Assembly: GCA_016191225.1 (NCBI GenBank)
Contig: JACPPC010000011.1
Location: forward strand, 62,001 to 126,000
Source of the DNA: Gemmatimonadota bacterium
GTDB taxonomy: Bacteria > Gemmatimonadota > Gemmatimonadetes > Gemmatimonadales > Gemmatimonadaceae
Direction: 5' to 3'
Length of the DNA stretch: 64,000 bases
A program made the translations under genes and the position numbers. Position 1 is the first letter of the stretch, and each line of letters begins with the position of its first letter. Shown here piece after piece: positions 41,564 through 49,690 of the stretch. The notes beneath the pieces are model-generated. The model saw only the letters and a list, made by a program, of their open reading frames with translations. It made no database searches and was not told the DNA's origin.

Positions 41564-42913
41564 TCAGCCGCCCTCGCCCTCCGTGGGCGCGGCGCCCCCG
41601 GCCGTGTCGCCGGCGCCGCCGTCCTCGGTGGTGAGCTCGTTGATGATGCCCATGATGCGGTCGGCCTCTTCCGGCGCGATGCCGGGGAGCTTGAGGAAGT
41701 CCTCGCGCTCGAGGTCGATGATGTCGTTGAGCGTGCGGAAGTTCGCGTTCTCGAGCACGGCGACGGTCGCCTCGGGGAGGCCGATCTCCGCCAGCTTGAC
41801 GTCGGCGGCCTCGTCGGGCTGCTCGTCGGGGAGCGGGGCGAAGATGTTGCCGTCGCCGCCGCGGTCCACCCACTCGCGGCTCGAGAAGAGGTCGATCTTC
41901 CAGCCGGTGAGCTCGGAGGCGAGGCGCACGTTCTGCCCGTTGCGGCCGATCGCCAGCGAGAGCTGGTCCTCGTCCACCACGGCCTGGATCGTCTTGGCGG
42001 CGGCGTCCGAGAAGACGCGGGCGACGCGCGCCGGCGCGAGCGCCAGCTTGGCGAAGCGCTCCGGGTCGCTCGACCAGGGCACGATGTCAATGCGCTCGCC
42101 GCCGAGCTCGTTCACCACCGCCTGCACGCGCGAGCCCTTGAGCCCGACGCACGCGCCCACGGGGTCGATCGCCTCGTCGCGCGAGAAGACGGCGATCTTG
42201 GTGCGGCTGCCGACCTCGCGCGCGCTGGCCCGGATCTCGACGATCCCCTGTGCCATCTCGGGCACCTCGAGCTTGAACAGGGCGGCGACGAACAGCGCGT
42301 CGGCGCGGCTGAAGATCAGGCGCGGGCCCTTGGGGGTCTCCTCGACGCGCTTGAGCACGGCGCGGATCGGCTCCCCCTGCTGGAAGTGCTCGCGGTGGTT
42401 CTGCTCGCGGTAGGGGATGATCGCCTCCGCTTCCTTGAACTTGTTGAGCATCATCACGAGCTTGCCGCGCTCGATCTGCTGGACCTCGCCCGAGAGGAGC
42501 TCGCCGACGCGGTCGGTGAACTCGTCGCGGATGCGCGTGCGCTCGCCCTCGCGCACCCGCTGGATGATGCGCTGCTTGGCGGCCTGCACGGCGGAGCGAC
42601 CGAACTCGGCGAAGTCCACGGGGACCTCCATCACGTCGCCGACCTCGAAGGCCTCGTCCTCGTAGCGGGCCTCCTCGAGCGTGACCTCGCGCGCGGGGTC
42701 GGTGACTTCCTCGACGACGGTCTTGAGCAGCGCGATCTTGATGCCGCCGCTGGCGTCGTCAATGCCGACCTCGGCCTGGACGGTGGGGCCGTGCTTCTTG
42801 GCCAGGGCGGCATGGATGCCGTCCTGGAGGAGGGCGACGAGTTCCGAACGGTCGAGCTGCTTGCTGTTCGACAGTTCGCGAATCGCGGCGAGGATTTCCG
42901 TGGAACCAGCCAT
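41564..42913 (-). CDS. nusA: Transcription termination/antitermination factor NusA
   Basis: The 449-residue protein has the N-terminal polymerase-binding domain (1-130), S1 domain, and KH1/KH2 (VGACVGLKGSRVQAVVNELG; SLAIGRNGQNVRLASELTG). A C-terminal helix-hairpin repeat (LAEIGLPEATVAVLENANF) is followed by an acidic tail rich in Gly and Thr. It controls pausing, termination and rRNA antitermination. The start follows rimP by 13 bases. A terminator-like hairpin in the operon leader suggests NusA regulates its own synthesis. Confidence 0.96.
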   Translation of the reverse strand: MAGSTEILAAIRELSNSKQLDRSELVALLQDGIHAALAKKHGPTVQAEVGIDDASGGIKIALLKTVVEEVTDPAREVTLEEARYEDEAFEVGDVMEVPVDFAEFGRSAVQAAKQRIIQRVREGERTRIRDEFTDRVGELLSGEVQQIERGKLVMMLNKFKEAEAIIPYREQNHREHFQQGEPIRAVLKRVEETPKGPRLIFSRADALFVAALFKLEVPEMAQGIVEIRASAREVGSRTKIAVFSRDEAIDPVGACVGLKGSRVQAVVNELGGERIDIVPWSSDPERFAKLALAPARVARVFSDAAAKTIQAVVDEDQLSLAIGRNGQNVRLASELTGWKIDLFSSREWVDRGGDGNIFAPLPDEQPDEAADVKLAEIGLPEATVAVLENANFRTLNDIIDLEREDFLKLPGIAPEEADRIMGIINELTTEDGGAGDTAGGAAPTEGEGG

Positions 42914-42926
42914 CAGTTGCTGCCTC

Positions 42927-43388
42927 TCAACGAGTCCAGTGGAATGCGAGCCGGGCCTCTTCGATCCCGGCGAGGGGCACGCGGTGTTCACCCTTGGCAT
43001 CGCCGAGAATGAGCACTTCGTGACCCGCGTCGCCGTCGAGCCCGACAATCGTGACTTCGGCGCGGCCACCCAGGGCTCCGCTCTTGACTGACGCGAGCCG
43101 CCCCGTGAAGCGTTGCCAATCGGCCGCCGTCTTGAGCGGCCGGTCCATGCCTGGCGATGACACTTCGAGCACGTACTGAACGCCGGCGAAGGGTCCCGCG
43201 TCCAGTTGCGCCTCGATGGCGCGGCTGGCACGGGCACAATCACTGACGGTCACTTTCTCCCGATCGCGGCGATCGATCCGGAGATCGAGAATCGGTCGCT
43301 GCTTCGAACCGCGCTGCTTGAGCTCGACAATCTCCAGCTCAAGGGCGCCAAGTGCTTGATTGACAATAGCTTCGACGCTTGTGTTCAT
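42927..43388 (-). CDS. rimP: Ribosome maturation factor RimP
   Basis: The ATG at 43388 gives 153 residues with LEIVELKQRGSKQRPILDLRID, SDCARASRAIEAQLDA, LEVSSPGMDRPLKTAADW and the C-terminal Sm-like strand. It assists 30S assembly. It is the first gene of the nusA-infB operon and lies downstream of a promoter and a terminator-like hairpin. An in-frame extension to 43502 runs through that hairpin and is rejected. Confidence 0.93.
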   Translation of the reverse strand: MNTSVEAIVNQALGALELEIVELKQRGSKQRPILDLRIDRRDREKVTVSDCARASRAIEAQLDAGPFAGVQYVLEVSSPGMDRPLKTAADWQRFTGRLASVKSGALGGRAEVTIVGLDGDAGHEVLILGDAKGEHRVPLAGIEEARLAFHWTR

Positions 43389-43414
43389 GTGACGTCGAGG
43401 TACGGTCAGGGGAC

Positions 43415-43441
43415 AAAAAAATGTCGGGACATCCCGACATT
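43415..43441 (-). terminator. Intrinsic-terminator-like hairpin in the rimP-nusA leader (candidate attenuator)
   Basis: Minus-strand AATGTCGGG and CCCGACATT pair (9 bp) around loop ATGT, followed at once by a run of Ts (seven including the stem end) and then GTCCCC. It lies about 26 bases from the predicted transcription start and 27 bases before rimP. It could instead end the gene at 43577-44719, but it sits downstream of the rimP promoter. Confidence 0.75.
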
Positions 43442-43473
43442 CCGCGCGGCCCCCGAAGTGGCCGAGCAAGGGC

Positions 43474-43502
43474 AATCTAGAGGAAGGTGGCGAGAGCGTC
43501 AA
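43474..43502 (-). promoter_or_regulatory. Promoter of the rimP-nusA-infB operon
   Basis: Minus-strand TTGACG (43502-43497), a 17-base spacer and TAGATT (43479-43474). The predicted start is near 43467. Confidence 0.7.
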
Positions 43503-43576
43503 GGAGAGCGGCGCCCGTCGTCAAGAGCGCGCGCCGCAGGCGCGACGCGAAGGATTTTCCGTTCGCGGTGCTGCTG

Positions 43577-44719
43577 TCAGCGCCTCAGGGCGTAGAAGCC
43601 CAGCTCGCCGGCCGTGAAAAGCGTCGTGGAGTCGACAGCGGGATAGGTCCAGAAGAGAAGCGAGTTGCTGCGGTTTGTGGTCCACAGCAGACGGCCGGCG
43701 ACGGGATCGAGCGCGGCCAGCTGGCCCGAGCCCAGCTGGAGATACACGGTTCCCCCGGCAACCCGCATGGGATCAAGCTGCGAACCAGTCGTCGTCAGGC
43801 TGATCTTCCAGCGCTCAGCGCCAGTCGCGGCATTCAAGCCGGTCAGGCTCGCCAGGTTCGAGCCAAGGACCACCACATCGCCAACGATCACGAGTGGCCG
43901 CCATTCCCCCTCGTATGGACGCAACGTCGCCGGCCGCGGGATCACCCATACATCGCTTCCGGAAGACCGATCGAGTGCGAACACCCGCCCATCTTCAGAT
44001 GCGATGATGACGAGCGTCCCCCAAAAACCTGCGCGCCCATAGCCGGCCGAAGGCTGGATCGCTGCCGCTGGAACAAACTCTCGCCGCCAAATCAGCGCTC
44101 CGGTCATCGCATCCAGCGCTGCAACGCCGCCCGTCAGTGCTCCTTCCACGCGGCGGTACGTCACAACCACCAACCCTGAATTGACCGCCGGACTGCTCAC
44201 ACGCGTATAGGTCGTGTCGGTTGCGATCTTCGTTTTCCAAACGAGAGTTCCGGTCACTGCGTCCACTGCGTACGCGTAGCCATTCACGGACCCACCGAAA
44301 ATCCGAGTCGAATCGCTTGCCAGATTCGTGTACCCCGGTCCTCCCGTCGGTCCGTCACTGTACACCCAGCGAAGCGCCCCGGTGCGCCGGTCGAACGCGT
44401 ACAGTTCATAGTCTGGAAAGACCACCAACTGTCCGACCAAAAGGAGCGCCGTCCCAGGATAGTAGCCGGAGTTGTACGGCGTGGTCACCCAGCGAACTGC
44501 GCCGGTCGCCTTGCTCACAGCGAACACCTGGTGCCCACGGTTCACGAAGAAGGCGCTCGAGTCGTCGACCTCCGACGCGATGATTGCCCCGGCCTGCGGG
44601 TAGAACCAGAGGATCCGAGGGTCCGCGAAGGTGCCCTTGCCGTCGCCGCCATAGATCGGCGCGACCACGTTACAGGCAGCCAACGTGAGCACGCCGAGCC
44701 CCACCGTCGCACGCGCCAT
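43577..44719 (-). CDS. Lipoprotein with PQQ-like beta-propeller repeats
   Basis: The 380-residue precursor has a short signal and lipobox TLAAC (Cys16). Repeats of the PQQ/BamB type follow, each with an AxDxxTGxxxW-like core: AVSKATGAVRW, AFDRRTGALRW, AVDAVTGTLVWKT, ALDAMTGALIW, GLNAATGAERW and ALDPVAGRLLW. At least six blades are visible. BamB is one relative, but no Bam context is present; a scaffold or binding role on the membrane is more likely than an enzyme. Base composition is visibly less GC rich than in the neighbouring housekeeping genes. Confidence 0.85.
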   Translation of the reverse strand: MARATVGLGVLTLAACNVVAPIYGGDGKGTFADPRILWFYPQAGAIIASEVDDSSAFFVNRGHQVFAVSKATGAVRWVTTPYNSGYYPGTALLLVGQLVVFPDYELYAFDRRTGALRWVYSDGPTGGPGYTNLASDSTRIFGGSVNGYAYAVDAVTGTLVWKTKIATDTTYTRVSSPAVNSGLVVVTYRRVEGALTGGVAALDAMTGALIWRREFVPAAAIQPSAGYGRAGFWGTLVIIASEDGRVFALDRSSGSDVWVIPRPATLRPYEGEWRPLVIVGDVVVLGSNLASLTGLNAATGAERWKISLTTTGSQLDPMRVAGGTVYLQLGSGQLAALDPVAGRLLWTTNRSNSLLFWTYPAVDSTTLFTAGELGFYALRR

Positions 44720-44759
44720 GCTCCCAGGATTCAAGTCCGCATGCACGGTGCCTTCTCGA

Positions 44760-46181
44760 CTAGCAATAGAGCAGCCCCCCGCAATTCGTAACGGAAATCG
44801 AGCGCGCGCGTGTGATGCTGAGGCCAGTGGCGTCCTCGACTCGCACGGATAAGAAGAAGTCCGCGCCTGCGTTGGTAAACTCGAAAGTCGAGTTGGTTCC
44901 ATTCTGCCACACGACGTTGTCCACGCTCCATCGAACGGTGAAGGGAGGGTGCGAGCCCGACACCGCGATGCTGAAAGCGTCGGTCGCGCCACTTGTTGTC
45001 GCCGCGGGCCCGACGATGTCGCCCACGCTCAGCGGCCCCCCGCTGGACGGACGCAGGGGTATTCCTTCGGCCACCAGAATCGCGTACAACCGCTGGTACG
45101 TCAGCCCCGACGTGGTCTCTTCGGTGTGCGACACGTCCGTCAGGGTTACGCTGACGTTCGCGCTCGGCAAGTGCTGCGACACGAGCGGAACGACCCCGTC
45201 GCTTGGACCGCAGGTGAGGTCAGACTGAATCGAGCCGTTCAGAATGCAAAACTGCGCGTCGAGGCTCGCGAGCATTGCCGCCGCCTGCAGCCAGAGCCAC
45301 GCATTGCCCTGCATCTGAGCCCAGTGCGGGTCCGAGAGGTCCGGGAAGAACTGGTAGTAGGTAAAGGCTCCGAGTAATACTCCTTCAGCGAAGTCCCGAC
45401 TGTCGACCATCCAAGCCGTACTCTCGGCCGATCCAGTGAGGGCGCGCCACCAGACACCGTTGTAACTGCCGAGCGTGGAGGTAATCTCGTAGCGACTCAG
45501 TACCGAACTCGCCTCCGCCGCGACACTCCCAGGTGAATTGAGCAGGTCAAGATACGGCTCGCCCGGTCGCATCTGCGCGAGGACGTCCCCGTTTGAGTAC
45601 CCCATCCAGAGTTTCAGAAGATTGAAATCCCAAAGCAGGCCTGCGGCCCAAGTTGCCGTGTCGAAGATGGTCGTCCATTGATACGTGGAGAACGTCGGGT
45701 AGTAGGACGCGTAGGTCTGGAGAGGATAGACAAGCGCTTGCACGTCGATGGCAATCACGTTGTCCATCGAGCCGTCCAGCAGTGACGTTGCGAGCTTGGC
45801 ACCGTAGTGGGGCGAGCCAATTGTGACGAGGCTTTTCCAGTGCCTCCCGGCTTGAACGAGTTCGCGCCCGACGATTCCGCCATTGCTGTGACCGACATAC
45901 ACCGTTGAGCCAGGAACACCACTCCACTGCCGAACCAACTCCGCGCCCTGCGCCGGAAACGACTGTGACGCTCCCGTAGAATACCGATAGAAGTCCGCGT
46001 CGAAAACGGGCTCGAGCCAGCTATCGAGCAGGCTCCACGTATCTCGATCACTCAGGAACCCGTGCTGCAGCAGGACGGTGGGGCGCTGGGCATGCGCCAA
46101 GTTCGCGATCGACAGCAGCAATGCCGAACATGCGAGCATGCGAGCGCGACGATGACAAGCCGTCGATGCGTGGGAATGCAT
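44760..46181 (-). CDS. Secreted alpha/beta-hydrolase (lipase/esterase-like) with C-terminal Ig-like region
   Basis: The 473-residue precursor has a cleavable signal (LLLSIANLAHAQ), then RPTVLLQHGFLSD (oxyanion region) and VYVGHSNGGI with the nucleophile Ser99. A later Asp (CGPSDGVVPLV) and His (DVSHTEET) complete the triad. These look like triacylglycerol lipases of the LipA/PGAP1 type. Residues about 385-473 form a beta-rich Ig/PKD-like tail (FTVRWSVDNVVWQNG; FFLSVRVEDATG) ending in CGGLLYC, perhaps a disulfide. Substrate unknown. It belongs to a lower-GC group of three exported proteins. Confidence 0.85.
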   Translation of the reverse strand: MHSHASTACHRRARMLACSALLLSIANLAHAQRPTVLLQHGFLSDRDTWSLLDSWLEPVFDADFYRYSTGASQSFPAQGAELVRQWSGVPGSTVYVGHSNGGIVGRELVQAGRHWKSLVTIGSPHYGAKLATSLLDGSMDNVIAIDVQALVYPLQTYASYYPTFSTYQWTTIFDTATWAAGLLWDFNLLKLWMGYSNGDVLAQMRPGEPYLDLLNSPGSVAAEASSVLSRYEITSTLGSYNGVWWRALTGSAESTAWMVDSRDFAEGVLLGAFTYYQFFPDLSDPHWAQMQGNAWLWLQAAAMLASLDAQFCILNGSIQSDLTCGPSDGVVPLVSQHLPSANVSVTLTDVSHTEETTSGLTYQRLYAILVAEGIPLRPSSGGPLSVGDIVGPAATTSGATDAFSIAVSGSHPPFTVRWSVDNVVWQNGTNSTFEFTNAGADFFLSVRVEDATGLSITRARSISVTNCGGLLYC

Positions 46182-46199
46182 GGCTTCAGATACCTCGGG

Positions 46200-47162
46200 T
46201 CAGCGAATCACGAGATTGGCAATCGTTGTCGTCACGACCTTGCGCGGCATTCCCGGGACAGACAGCGCAGTCCGACTTGCACGGCGCACGAGGTCTCCCG
46301 CGGGTAGCGCAGCATACGAGTGCGTCGTCTCGCGCACAGAGCCGTCATCGCCGCGCAAGGTTTCTGCGAGAATCGCGCCTGTCGCCGAGTCCGACGCCAC
46401 TTCGAGACTCGCTCCCTGCACGCGGGCACGATACCGCAGCGCCGCGCCATCGCGCGAGGGTTGTACGCCGAGCCGAGCCTCCAGCGCCTCGTGTCGGGTT
46501 CGCGCTGTCGACCGTCGAACCACAAGCTGCTCGATCGGGCTGCCCAAGTACGGGGCACGGGCCGCGGCCGGCGGGCGGAGCAACGGCGGCAAAGTCGGCC
46601 CTTGGCTTGCGTTCTCAGCCGCAAAGCGCCTGATGTTCGACGGCATGGGAAGGTCGGTGAGTCGCTTCGCCGAGAGTAACCTTCCGTCGCTCGAGTAGAC
46701 GCGCATCCCGCTCCGGTCCAAGCTCACTGAGGGGCGATCCGCGACGGAGCTGCCCGGCAACGACGAAAACTGCGTGCGCGAGCTCCACGACCCGTCCGGC
46801 GTCTTTCGATGCTCGACGTGAATGACGCGTTCGGCCGAGAGGCCGGAACTGGCATCCACATCACCTGAGTCGACGTGAAGCGACAGGTCGAAGCTTGCGA
46901 AGGTCGCGTCCTCGGTCATTGCGATACCAAGCGCAGGGGCTTCGGATCGCACCACAGATCGTACAGCCGAAGCCCGATCCGGGTCACACGCTGTGACGGA
47001 CAGTATGACGGCCAGCGCGACCACGACGGCAGCTGGCAGACCTGAAGGGCGCGCGCTGAACGGCGCGGAAGCGAACGTGATCTGAAGCGGGCGTACTTGC
47101 CGCGCGCCCGCGCGCCGACACGACTTGCGCAGTCCGAACGCTCCCCGCGGTTCTCGTCTCAT
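46200..47162 (-). CDS. Putative lipoprotein of unknown function
   Basis: The 320-residue product has an unusual 35-residue basic N-terminal extension before a hydrophobic segment and lipobox SVTAC (Cys59). The mature part has no motif I recognise; it shows alternating strands, an Arg/Ala-rich middle and a C-terminal VVTTTIANLVIR. The chosen ATG follows GAGGTGACCG, a fair ribosome-binding site, so the extension seems real. It lies 18 bases before the lipase and is codirectional. The 201-base gap to murA holds nothing I can name. Confidence 0.7.
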   Translation of the reverse strand: MRREPRGAFGLRKSCRRAGARQVRPLQITFASAPFSARPSGLPAAVVVALAVILSVTACDPDRASAVRSVVRSEAPALGIAMTEDATFASFDLSLHVDSGDVDASSGLSAERVIHVEHRKTPDGSWSSRTQFSSLPGSSVADRPSVSLDRSGMRVYSSDGRLLSAKRLTDLPMPSNIRRFAAENASQGPTLPPLLRPPAAARAPYLGSPIEQLVVRRSTARTRHEALEARLGVQPSRDGAALRYRARVQGASLEVASDSATGAILAETLRGDDGSVRETTHSYAALPAGDLVRRASRTALSVPGMPRKVVTTTIANLVIR

Positions 47163-47363
47163 CGGTCACCTCACAAGGGGGGTGAAAGAAATAGACGCGG
47201 CGCAGGTTCTCAAGTGAGAGCCTGACTTCGTCGCCTCGGCGTTCCGATGTCCCCATGCGACAGTTGCCACGGTGCGGTGCTCGTCCGTGGAAGTCAAGTC
47301 GGGAAAACGGCTACTCGCGACGCCATCGGGGCCGGCTCGACTCCCGGGCGTGACCAGCGCCGG

Positions 47364-48650
47364 TTACTTCTCCACCCGCTCGATCTTCGCCCCGAGCGCG
47401 CGCAGCCGCTCGTCAATGCGCTCGTAGCCGCGCTCGATCTGCCCGACGTTGTTGATCACGCTCGTTCCCCTCGCGCAGCAGGCGGCGAGCACCATCGCCA
47501 TGCCGGCGCGGATGTCAGGACTCTCCACCGTCGCGGCGCGCAGCTGGCTCGGCCCCGCGACGAGCGCCCGGTGCGGGTCGCACAACACGATCCGCGCGCC
47601 CATCCCGACGAGCTTGTCCACGAAGAACATCCGCGACTCGAACATCTTCTCGTGCATCAGGATCACGCCCTCGCACTGCGTGGCGACGACGATCGCGATG
47701 CTCATCAGGTCCGCGGGAAAGGCCGGCCACGGCTGGTCCTCGAGCTTGGGCACGTGCCCGCCGAGGTCGTCCTGGATGCGGAGCGACTGGCCCGCCGCCA
47801 CCAGCAGGTCGTCGCCGTCCACCTCGCACTCGACGCCGAGTCGCTCGAAGCCCATGCGCACGGCCTTGAGGTGCGCCACGCCGGCCTTCTCGATCCGCAG
47901 GGACGAGCGGGTGACCGCGGCGAGCCCCACGAACGAGCCCACCTCGATGTGGTCGGGGCCGATCTCGTGCGTCGCACCCCCCAGCGCGTGGCCGCCGTCA
48001 ATCGTCAGGGTGTTCGTGCCGATCCCCTCGATCCGCCCGCCGAGCGCGACGAGGAACCGGCAGAGGTCCTGCACGTGCGGCTCGCTCGCCGCATTGCGCA
48101 GCACCGTGGTGCCCTTGGCGGCCACCGCCGCCGTCACCGCATTCTCCGTCGCGGTGACGCTCGGCTCGTCGAGAAAGACGTCGGCGCCGCGCAGCTGCCG
48201 GGCGGAGAGGGCGAACCGGTCGGTGAAGGTGTGGGTCGCGCCGAGCTGCTCGAGGGCCAGGAAGTGCGTGTCGAGGCGGCGCCGCCCGATCACGTCGCCC
48301 CCCGGCGGCGGCAGCTCCACTTCCCCGCACCGCGCCAGGAGGGGCGCGGCGAGGAGGATGGACGCGCGGATCTTCGCGCAGCGCACCGGGTCGAGCCCCT
48401 CGGCGCGCAGCGCCTTGGCGTGGATGCGCAGCGTGTTGCGCTCCGTCCACGCGGCCTCGGCCCCGGCGCTCTGCACCAGTTCCACGAGCGTCTCGAGGTC
48501 GCGAATGCGCGGGACGTTGGTGAGCGTGACCGGCTGGTCGGTGAGCAGCGCGGCGGCCACGATCGGCAGGGCCGCGTTCTTGTTGCCGGAGGGCCGGATG
48601 GTGCCCGCGAGGCGATGACCGCCCTGGACGTGGAATTGAAGCTGGGGCAT
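47364..48650 (-). CDS. murA: UDP-N-acetylglucosamine 1-carboxyvinyltransferase MurA with Asp in place of the fosfomycin-target Cys
   Basis: The 428-residue enzyme begins peptidoglycan synthesis by adding enolpyruvate from PEP. It has RPSGNKNAALPIVAAALLTD with the conserved Lys/Asn pair, and IERGYERIDERLRALGA at the end. The mobile loop reads PPPGGDVIGRRRLDTHF, so the residue matching E. coli Cys115 is Asp119. The same change in Mycobacterium and Chlamydia gives fosfomycin resistance. It is divergently placed from the phospholipase gene, with a 95-base gap in which I see no confident promoter. Confidence 0.94.
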   Translation of the reverse strand: MPQLQFHVQGGHRLAGTIRPSGNKNAALPIVAAALLTDQPVTLTNVPRIRDLETLVELVQSAGAEAAWTERNTLRIHAKALRAEGLDPVRCAKIRASILLAAPLLARCGEVELPPPGGDVIGRRRLDTHFLALEQLGATHTFTDRFALSARQLRGADVFLDEPSVTATENAVTAAVAAKGTTVLRNAASEPHVQDLCRFLVALGGRIEGIGTNTLTIDGGHALGGATHEIGPDHIEVGSFVGLAAVTRSSLRIEKAGVAHLKAVRMGFERLGVECEVDGDDLLVAAGQSLRIQDDLGGHVPKLEDQPWPAFPADLMSIAIVVATQCEGVILMHEKMFESRMFFVDKLVGMGARIVLCDPHRALVAGPSQLRAATVESPDIRAGMAMVLAACCARGTSVINNVGQIERGYERIDERLRALGAKIERVEK

Positions 48651-48745
48651 GCGCGGGCGCTCGGCGGGGACGTGGGAGTCAGGGAACTTCGTGGGGCGGC
48701 AGCCGGAGGGTCAAGCCGCACTCCGGTTGACGATTGAACCGCCGC

Positions 48746-49690
48746 ATGGATAGCGTTTCACGAGTGACCCGGACCGTCGTGACCGCCATCACCCTCGCGC
48801 TGCTCGCGATCGCGCTCACCCCCGCCGATGCGTGGGCGTGGACGCCGGGGACGCATATCATGCTGGGCGAGGCGGTGTTACGGTCGCTCGCCCACCTGCC
48901 GGGCCACGTGGCCGAGGTGCTCCAGGCCTTCCCGTACGACTTCCTGTACGGGTCCATCGCCGCCGACACCTCGATCGCCAAGAAGTACGCCGAGACCGGG
49001 CGGCACTGTCATTCGTGGCGGGTGGGGTTCGAGGTGCACGACCGGGCGAAGGACGAGCGGCTGCGGGCCTTCGGGCTGGGCTACCTGTCGCACCTCGCCG
49101 CCGACGTGGTCGCGCACAACCACTTTGTGCCGTTCCGGCTCGCCGTCACCTCGAGCACCGTGACCCTCGGCCACTCGTACTGGGAGAGCCGGTTCGAGTC
49201 GCGGCTTGGCGAGTCGGGGGCGCGGCGGGCGCGGGAGGTGATCCTGCTCGACCATGGGCGGTCGGACGCGCTGCTGGACCATATCCTGAGCCCGACCATC
49301 TTCAGCACGCAGACCAACCGGCGGTTCTTCAGGGGGATGGTGCACGTGACGGACCTGGGCCCGTGGCAGCGGCTGATGCAGGTCATGGCGGACAACAGCC
49401 GGTGGGACCTGCGCGAGGGGGAGGTGAACACCTACCTGGCGCGCTCGTTCGACTACGTGATGGACATCCTGCGGCGGCTGGGTTCGGCCGAGCCGGTGGC
49501 GTTCGACCCGTCGGGGGAGAACCCGTTGCGCGACGCGAAGCGGATCCGGCGCCTCGCGTACCGCGAGGGGGGCGAATCGCAGGTGCTGGCGGAAGCGGAG
49601 CGGGCGTTCGGGATGCCGGCGAGCCCGCTCGACTTCGCGTCGCGGCTGCGGGAGCCGATGGTGGCGGGGGCGCGGGCGGCGGCGGGGTGA
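48746..49690 (+). CDS. Exported zinc-dependent phospholipase C-like protein
   Basis: The 314-residue precursor begins with a signal sequence (VTAITLALLAIALTPADAWA), then WTPGTHIMLGEAVL with a conserved Trp1/His pair, and HLAADVVAHNHFVPF, resembling the zinc-phospholipase C/S1-P1 nuclease fold. The ATG at 48746 is chosen over an in-frame TTG at 48734. Distant relatives are annotated as phospholipase C/P1 nuclease. The zinc residues come from histidines and aspartates in the two blocks. The last codons overlap the following dehydrogenase gene (GTGA). Confidence 0.75.
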   Translation: MDSVSRVTRTVVTAITLALLAIALTPADAWAWTPGTHIMLGEAVLRSLAHLPGHVAEVLQAFPYDFLYGSIAADTSIAKKYAETGRHCHSWRVGFEVHDRAKDERLRAFGLGYLSHLAADVVAHNHFVPFRLAVTSSTVTLGHSYWESRFESRLGESGARRAREVILLDHGRSDALLDHILSPTIFSTQTNRRFFRGMVHVTDLGPWQRLMQVMADNSRWDLREGEVNTYLARSFDYVMDILRRLGSAEPVAFDPSGENPLRDAKRIRRLAYREGGESQVLAEAERAFGMPASPLDFASRLREPMVAGARAAAG

